Positions 57,657-64,000 of a stretch of 64,000 nt of DNA are shown here, piece by piece. The notes under the pieces were generated by a model that did no database searches, was not told the DNA's origin, and saw only the letters and a list, made by a program, of their open reading frames with translations. Every line of letters begins with the position of its first letter. Positions within the stretch are counted from its first letter, which is position 1. The position numbers were made by a program, and so were the translations under genes. The stretch spans positions 1 to 64,000 of the forward strand of contig JAQGBZ010000252.1 in NCBI GenBank assembly GCA_034687125.1, read 5' to 3'. Origin of the DNA: Neelides folsomi (lineage: Eukaryota > Arthropoda > Collembola > Neelipleona > Neelidae).

Positions 57657-60600
57657 CTAAACAGCAGAGGATTCCTCGACTTTTTCTTTTTTATTAAAAT
57701 CGAAACCAACTAGATTATTTAGTCTTGCCAATTGTACAGGGTCTAATTTCTCGCTTGAACGTAAATTTTCCCCAAGTTGATGGATTCCTTCGTAGCCGCA
57801 ATCAGAGATGTATTGAAGACATGCCTACGTATTAAAACAAATTTAAACTGATGTAGATAATTAAGTACTTGTACTATGTATCAATTTCATTTTAAAGTTA
57901 GTAGAATATATTTGTTAAACATAATTTTTATCTTACGAGACAAATGGTCATGTTGTTTTTCTCAGTAGCTGTCTCAATGAACAATGACAGAGAATTGAGG
58001 TCAGGGGAACCGAGAATGTCTTCAGAATTTCTCAAAATTCTTTTAATTACTTCTTCGGCTTTACTAAACTCGTCAGCACGAATGAGAACAGTTATAAGAT
58101 GAGAAATCATCACACCGCTCCATTTAGCAAGATTCTGTCGTTCTTTATCTTGACCCTCAATTCTTTTCCAAATCTGCCATCCGATATCTCCAAACTTGGT
58201 TATAAGTTTTTTTCCATTCTCTGTTGGATCGATCATTGAAATTCCCATTGACATGATCTGAAGAATGAGAGTGAGAATATTTTCTCTAAACCCTTGGTCA
58301 AAGATGATTATATCGGACCAGAATTGTGGAATATATTCAATGCAGCCTGAAACCTCGAGTCCTTTCAAGATTGCCTAGATAAAATCAAATCAAAGGACAA
58401 ATTAATAAATATTAATTAATTATAAAAAACACTCGGATAACAATGTAATAATTGAAAGCGTGAACAGCAACATACTCTATATCTAAGAAATTCAATATTA
58501 TATCTTACTTCAGTTATTCCAGGTTCAGGGGTGTATATATTAGGAACATATTTGTTATACAGATCCATAAACTGTTCAAATGGCTCACTTTCCACTTTTA
58601 ATGCAAAATAATTACGGCTGAAATTCAGAAAAATATTAATTTAGAAATATTATTATATGTATACATTAACTTGTATTTTTATTGCATGTAGGTTATTCTT
58701 CGACTTTTTAAGGTACTAGCTATACCGAGAATAGTAATTAATTGGTTTGTAGTTAAGCACTTACTAGTAAATTGATTCTTTAAACGAATCCCCAATTAAA
58801 TCGTAATTATTTCCAACTTGAAGTAAAGCATGAACATCATCAGCGAGCTGCACGTCTTTCAAATGGCTTCGACACACATCCATAGCCGTTATAAAAAAGA
58901 ATATGTCCTTTGGATCGCAAATTTTAAACGACTTTCCTTTCACCTCACTCATTATGTCATTTAGAATTGTTGAAGTTGGACCTCCTAATTAAAATAAGAC
59001 GATACATTACATCGATGGGCATTGGGCATAGCATAGCAACTTTTATATTGAAAATGAAATATTACTCTCTTTGCAGTAAATGAGTAAAAGGTAGTAATAT
59101 GAAGCAAGAGAGGGCTCAATTCCGAGTCTTGCAAATTCTGCGAGAGAAGATCTTGAATGTTTCTTTGCAGCTCCAGGGTTTCCAAGATAAGCCAAGTTTT
59201 GGAGGATGGCATTAAGAGTTCTTATATTTGGAACAACTCCATTTTGTTCCATCCCATTTAAAGTTCCCTAAAATGAAAATTAATACAATAAATAAATGAT
59301 AAATAAGTTTATTTATTATGACGATTATGAAAATATTAAAGATTACGGTAATTAGCTCCCATCGAAGTTCGTGGTTTTCTCTCATAAATCTTGTAATACA
59401 AATAATTGCATTGTAGGTTTCAATGTCAATCGGAAGACCTCGACCTTCGACATCCTTGAATAAATTGAAAGCTCCGTCAACCTATGAAAAGATTAAAAGT
59501 TCTCATTACATTGAGTTATAAACATTTTGCAAATATGTGTCCTTAAATCATTTATTTTTCTTACATCGTAATATTTAGCCCTTCCTCGAATGAGAGCTAA
59601 TGATGCTTTCAGACCAAATTCACCTTCTTCTAATTCTTTAAAAATTTTCTCGGCAATTCCATCACTTCTAAAGATGGAAAAAAGTTAAGTTGTAAGTAAT
59701 GTTTGATATTTACAGATATTTATAGATATGATATTTAATTAAACAAATTAAATAATTAAAACTTTAATGCTCACTTCCAGGTCAATTTTATTTTGTCTCT
59801 GGAAGATATCCCTGCCCTATACCATCGCTCTTCGATTAAATCTTCGTCTAATGGCTCGATCTCATTGTAAAAACATAAATATTGAAGAAATTCTAATTTC
59901 GTTTCCGAACTTAATTCTGCCAAAAGAAAATGAAAAAAGGTCATAATATATTTTTTAATGTTATTTATCAGTAAAATATTAGGATTTTTTATAAGTAAGA
60001 AGTTTGAACGAGGTATAATTACTTACCAATAGATTTGTTCTGAATTAGCTCGTACGCTTTCAATGCTTCATGTAAAAGCCCTTGGTCCAAAAGACTTCTT
60101 AAGGTTGACTCGTTAACTTCAGACTCAGGTGTAATTACAGGCTTGGGCCAAAAAGCCTAATATAAAGAAATTATTTTATAATACCAAATATTCACAATTT
60201 TCATAAAAGAATAGCATTGTATTGAATGTGGAAAGTGGATATATTTTAATATCATACGGGTATATCCGGTTTTGCAACACGATGCATGAATAATTCAGGA
60301 TGTTCTTGAACGACCCACTTGGCCGTCTTTTTCCCTGATTCTTTGGATAAAGAAAAAGCTCTTTTATTAGAATTTGAAACTGGGATGAGATAGGGATCAT
60401 CATGAAATCTATAATGTGGTGCCGTGTAGTCTCTTCCTACAGTGCTTGCGAGCGCCTATAATTATATAAATGATAAATTTTAACATTTAAACCAATAATA
60501 CTAATAAAGATAATACAATTAAAATGTTTTATTAATTTACTTCAAGAATATCTGTAGGGCTCCTTTCAATTCTTTTCGGAATTTTAATAACTGGCTTATC

Positions 60601-60810
60601 AGCATGTGAAGAAATTGAGTTAAAAGTAGTTGATGTTGAAGCGAAACACCGAAGCCCAATTCTATTATCATAGAATGAAAATAATAAGTTTTCACCATAT
60701 CTTGATATCCATTTATAAGTTATGGTGTAATTTGGTTTAATTGTGAACAGTTTTCAAATAATTATTTTATACCCGAGTCGAGCTCCAAAATGATGGCGTA
60801 AACTCTTCAT
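57657..60810 (-). CDS. PTCD3: PTCD3 (mS39), mitochondrial ribosome pentatricopeptide protein
   Basis: Complete 12-exon minus-strand model: join(57657..57824, 57937..58374, 58509..58617, 58765..58984, 59066..59267, 59347..59481, 59565..59667, 59775..59916, 60027..60156, 60258..60455, 60541..60661, 60773..60810), 667 aa, close to the human 689 aa. PTCD3 is a helical-repeat protein of the small mitochondrial ribosomal subunit that is needed for mitochondrial translation. The N-terminus is basic and amphipathic (MKSLRHHFGARLG), as expected for a mitochondrial presequence. The diagnostic stretches are IPKRIERSPTDILEALASTV, DPYLIP, LSKESGKKTAKWVV and HPELFMHRVAKPDIP. PPR-type helical pairs follow (for example VDGAFNLFKDVEGRGLPIDI, NGVVPNIRTLNAILQNLA). 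All junction phases agree. It ends EESSAV. Confidence 0.94.
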
Positions 60811-61189
60811 TGTAAATAAACTTTTTGGTAAGTATTTAAGAACAGTTAACAATAACATTCATTTTTACCATTAAATGTGAATAAGTGTAATCAGTTCAAT
60901 ATTTGTATAAATTCAACTTAATACCGGATATAAATATGAATTAATGACAATGAAAATACTAATTTTTTAAAAACAGAAAATGAATTTAATGAATTGATTT
61001 CATTCGAGCCATGCAATGCAAGAACCCGAAATAGAGTTTAGTGCAAAAAGTTAGATGTGGGGCTGCCTAAGAAAAGAACCAAATGTTGATGGCATCAAGT
61101 AACGGTTACAAAAATTTTATGTGTATCTAATATGTTCTTTATTCTTAAACTTCTTTATCTAATTGAACCCCCATCAATTTTAAACAAAT
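60811..61189. promoter_or_regulatory. Spacer upstream of PTCD3
   Basis: AT-rich, 379 bp. It should carry the PTCD3 promoter and the 3' UTR of the next minus-strand gene. No motif was recognised. Confidence 0.35.
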
Positions 61190-63831
61190 TCATCGCCTAC
61201 TGTTAACAATTTTATTAATATTTTCTATTGCTTCTTTCAGGTCAGTTTCATTGTGCCTCATCTTCAACATTTCCTCCCTGATAAATTCACTTGAAGACCC
61301 TTGGACTTGAATCGTCCTCCCATTCATGTCAACAGTTCTTTGAGGTTCGTTCCCACTTCCGTCATCAATTTCAGTTAAGGTGCAACGAAGAATCAAACCC
61401 TCTTCAGTCGAACCCAAAGTTCCTCCTCCTCCACTTTGATTCTGACTCGTCCAGACGCACAGGGGAATTTCTTCCTCCTGCACCCGAATCACATAATTGT
61501 CAATGGACTCATAGACTTGTGGGCATTCGTCTCTCTTGACTGGAACAGGAATTTTACTCTTTCCATTCCAAGGCTTTCCACTATTGAGGTTTGATTCAGG
61601 GCAAAGTGCCGATTTTGAACTTGATCCAGGACACTGATCTATTAGTATATTACGCGGGTCATAGACACCTTCTGGATACTGAGGTGTTGGTGTAAATGTA
61701 TAAGTTGAAGTTGGGCTAATATAAAATCTTAAATTTGACGGACTGGTATTCGGGAGTGATCTTGGAGAGTTTGCATCATCAGGTTGATTGTAAGATCCGT
61801 CTGGATATCTTGAAGGAGTGAAGCTAAACGGAACTGCACTTGGGGGATTTGGGGTAATCACTCCTGTAGTGTATTGTGGTGAAGTTCCAATTGGACTGCC
61901 ATAATATCCAAAAGGATATCCATAAGATCCAGGAACGGCTGGAGTAGTATTATTGGCTATTGATCTTAATGGACCTCCATCAGTTTGACAAGTATCCGGA
62001 ATTAATCTTGGATAATTCTGATCAGTCTGGCTTGATATTGAATTTGGTGAATTTACATCAGTCTGGCACGAACTGGGAATTAACCTTGTGAGATTTCCTT
62101 CAGTTTGACATGTCTGAGGGATCGATCTTGGAGGACTTTCTGTTTGGCAAATATTGGTGGTTGATCTTGGTTGATCAGTCTGACTCGTATTAACTGAGCT
62201 TGGACATCTCTCGGTCTGTCTTGTATCAGTGATGGACCTTGGAGTATTTTCTTCAGTCTGGGCCATGTTGAATGACCTTAAAGTTTTGCATTCAGTCTGA
62301 CTCGTATTGGCGAATGATTTTGGGCAATCAGTCTGGCTTGTATCAACTATTGATCTTGGAAAATTCCCAGTCTGACTGTAACCCGTGATTGGTCTTCGAA
62401 AATTCCCATCAGTCTGATTGTAAGTTCCATCCGGATAGATTTCTGGTGAAAAGTCAGTATTCAGTTTCGGAATAGGATTCCTTGTATCATTAGGATTGGA
62501 CATGTCAACAGGATATTGAGATGGAGTGAAGCTCTTGCTTGGACCATAAATTCCACCTGGACTTGGGCTGTCATTCGGTGACAAAGAAAAAGGAAAAACT
62601 TCATTTAATGGGCATTCTCGGGAATTTGGACCTAATCCTAATCTAGAGGGAGTTGTAATAATTCCTCTTGGAGAATTTCCATCATTCAGGTTGGCTCCAG
62701 GAAATGGCGGTGAGGTAACGAAACCTGTTATAGGACTCCCATAAGTTCCATCATTGCCACTGAAACTCGGAGAGCCATCTGGAGTAAAGACATCAACCGG
62801 GACTGTTTCACAATTGGGATCAAATCGAACTTTTGGACATTGTGGCGGTGTGAAGCTCATGATGGGACTTCCATAAGTTCCATCATTCGGAGTAAGATTA
62901 TTAGAACAATTGGCAAGCGGCGTAATTTCTCGTATTTGGGAACATTTTGTAGGCGTCAAACTTGTGCCTGAAGTATTTCCATCATTAGGACTCAAAGTTC
63001 TTGGAGTTCCAACACCTTGACTAGATATAGGAGAAAAACTAGCAAAAGGATTTTGTCCATTTCCATTGTTGAGATTAAATCTCGAAGGCGTGTTGCATGC
63101 AATCGGAGTGCTTTCATAATTAGGCGTAAACGAGTTAGGAAGTTCTTGGATGTCGATTCCAGAATTTCTTCTTGTTGGATGAAAAGACGGTGCATTGCTC
63201 GGAGCAAATTCGACAAATGGGCCGGTCGTTGTTCTTTGTAAGGGAATTTCGCATGGAGTCGTCTGAGTTCCAGATCCTTCCTCAAGGCTTACTTTGCATT
63301 CAGCTGATGTTGAAACTCCTCCAGCTTCCACACAAAGATCACATAAATTATTTCTCTCAATGATGTAGTCAATGAGAGCGGAGCTGCTAATGAAGCGCCA
63401 TAAGCTTCCTTGAATAAGAGGAACGTTTTTGTTGGAGTCTTCAGGAGCTGCACGTTCTTCTTCTGAGGTCTCTGTGTAGTAGTTGACGAGGGCCTTGTAC
63501 CATGTGGTGGTCTTCTTTTCTCGATCGAATGTCCCTGTTGAATAACTTTTAGTTGGAGCTTTTCGAATTCCAGCACTCGTTGATGCTTCATTGTTTCGTC
63601 CTGGATCATTTGCATCACGTTGTTCAGGAGGATTCGTTTCTCGTTCCATTTCATCTTCATCTTCAGTAGCATCATTAGCGCTTTCCATCTGATATTTTTA
63701 TAATGGAGAAATATTAAATATTTATTCATCATAAAGATAAATAAAAAATTAAATAAAAACTACATATTTATATTCTCCTACCTTTTGAATGATTGGTGTT
63801 CCTTTTAGTTTGATGTTAGCATAAGAATAGC
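61190..63831 (-). CDS. Long low-complexity protein with QT[D/E] motif array (5' end beyond window)
   Basis: The last two exons of a minus-strand gene: join(61190..63688, 63782..63831, further exons beyond the right edge). The 832-codon final exon begins right after an AG acceptor (ATATCAG) at an ATG. The 50-nt exon before it encodes YSYANIKLKGTPIIQK in frame, so the ATG may be internal. Residues here are numbered from it. Residues 1-125 are acidic and then contain a possibly folded block (WYKALVNYYTETSEEERA, SLWRFISSSALIDYIIERNN). Residues 160-420 are Pro/Ser/Asn-rich with SP and TP sites and repeated NDGTYGSPI. Residues 424-570 carry twelve evenly spaced QT[D/E/G] motifs. The last 110 residues look folded (YVIRVQEEEIPLCVW, GLILRCTLTEIDDG) and end in a helical EAIENINKIVNSRR. 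The family is not recognised; a disordered scaffold is the best description. Confidence 0.75.
61979..62419 (-). repeat. Coding tandem array of twelve QT[D/E/G] units
   Basis: Gln-Thr falls at residues 425, 439, 452, 464, 477, 491, 503, 515, 528, 542, 554 and 568 of the large exon, a spacing of 12-14 residues throughout. Ten are followed by D or E within a [S/C/A/R]QT[D/E] core, and most units also contain PRSI or PRLI. On the plus strand this shows as recurring CAGTCTG and CAGTTTG. Confidence 0.85.
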
Positions 63832-64000
63832 CTAATTAAACGGTTCAAGCTTATGAGTTAAAAATATGGAGTTTGCTAACATTTAAATCATAAAACCATA
63901 AAGCACACAACTTTACCTAACTTGTGTAAAATGTACAATTAATGCATTATTTTTTTAATTATGGAATGCCATCATAATGTTCACTGCGTCAAGTTCAAGT

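Overview
This is a window of AT-rich eukaryotic nuclear DNA. Almost every gene is split by short GT-AG introns (about 50-300 bp, a few over 1 kb), there are no operons or ribosome binding sites, and the products are animal proteins. The set (basigin, corkscrew/SHP2, ELOVL6, Brr2, class I alpha-mannosidase, PTCD3, a clip-less serine protease homologue) fits an invertebrate animal. The basigin tail, with the stretch ELEESDTD, and the overall style suggest an arthropod. A copepod-like crustacean is my best guess, but the sequence alone does not prove it.

Layout, left to right. 0.4-0.9 kb: a small minus-strand acidic/proline-rich protein ending in four cysteines. 1.5-6.4 kb: two tandem plus-strand genes for unrecognised eight-pass membrane proteins with the same six-exon structure. 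7.1-11.4 kb: a three-Ig basigin. 13.8 kb: a 91-bp TA-flanked MITE-like hairpin. 14.6-15.5 kb: a minus-strand single-pass membrane protein. 16.6-19.9 kb: the tyrosine phosphatase SHP2/corkscrew. 19.9-26.1 kb: no recognisable gene. 26.1-31.2 kb: an ELOVL6-type elongase. 32.7-33.1 kb: a tiny two-exon secreted peptide precursor ending in Phe-Gly. 34.5-35.6 kb: a degraded repeat and a broken J-domain gene. 36.2-37.5 kb: a catalytically dead trypsin-like protein. 38.1-40.0 kb: an unrecognised secreted protein. 40.8-48.8 kb: the spliceosomal helicase Brr2 (SNRNP200), 14 coding exons, complete. 50.4-56.5 kb: a Golgi alpha-1,2-mannosidase with two alternative N-termini. 57.7-60.8 kb: PTCD3 (mS39), complete in 12 exons. 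61.2-63.8 kb: the 3' part of a gene for a long low-complexity protein with twelve evenly spaced QT[D/E] motifs; it runs off the right edge.

The genes are a typical animal mixture and do not form one pathway. Basigin, the elongase, the mannosidase and the secreted proteins act in or through the secretory system; SHP2 acts in receptor tyrosine kinase signalling; Brr2 acts in the spliceosome; PTCD3 acts in the mitochondrial ribosome. The most unusual items are the tandem eight-pass membrane pair, the candidate amidated peptide, the serine protease homologue that has lost both its catalytic His and Ser, the QT[D/E] array, and the mannosidase with alternative first exons. Exon models were built by hand from reading frames, GT/AG sites, phase agreement and remembered family sequences. 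No transcript data or searches were available.
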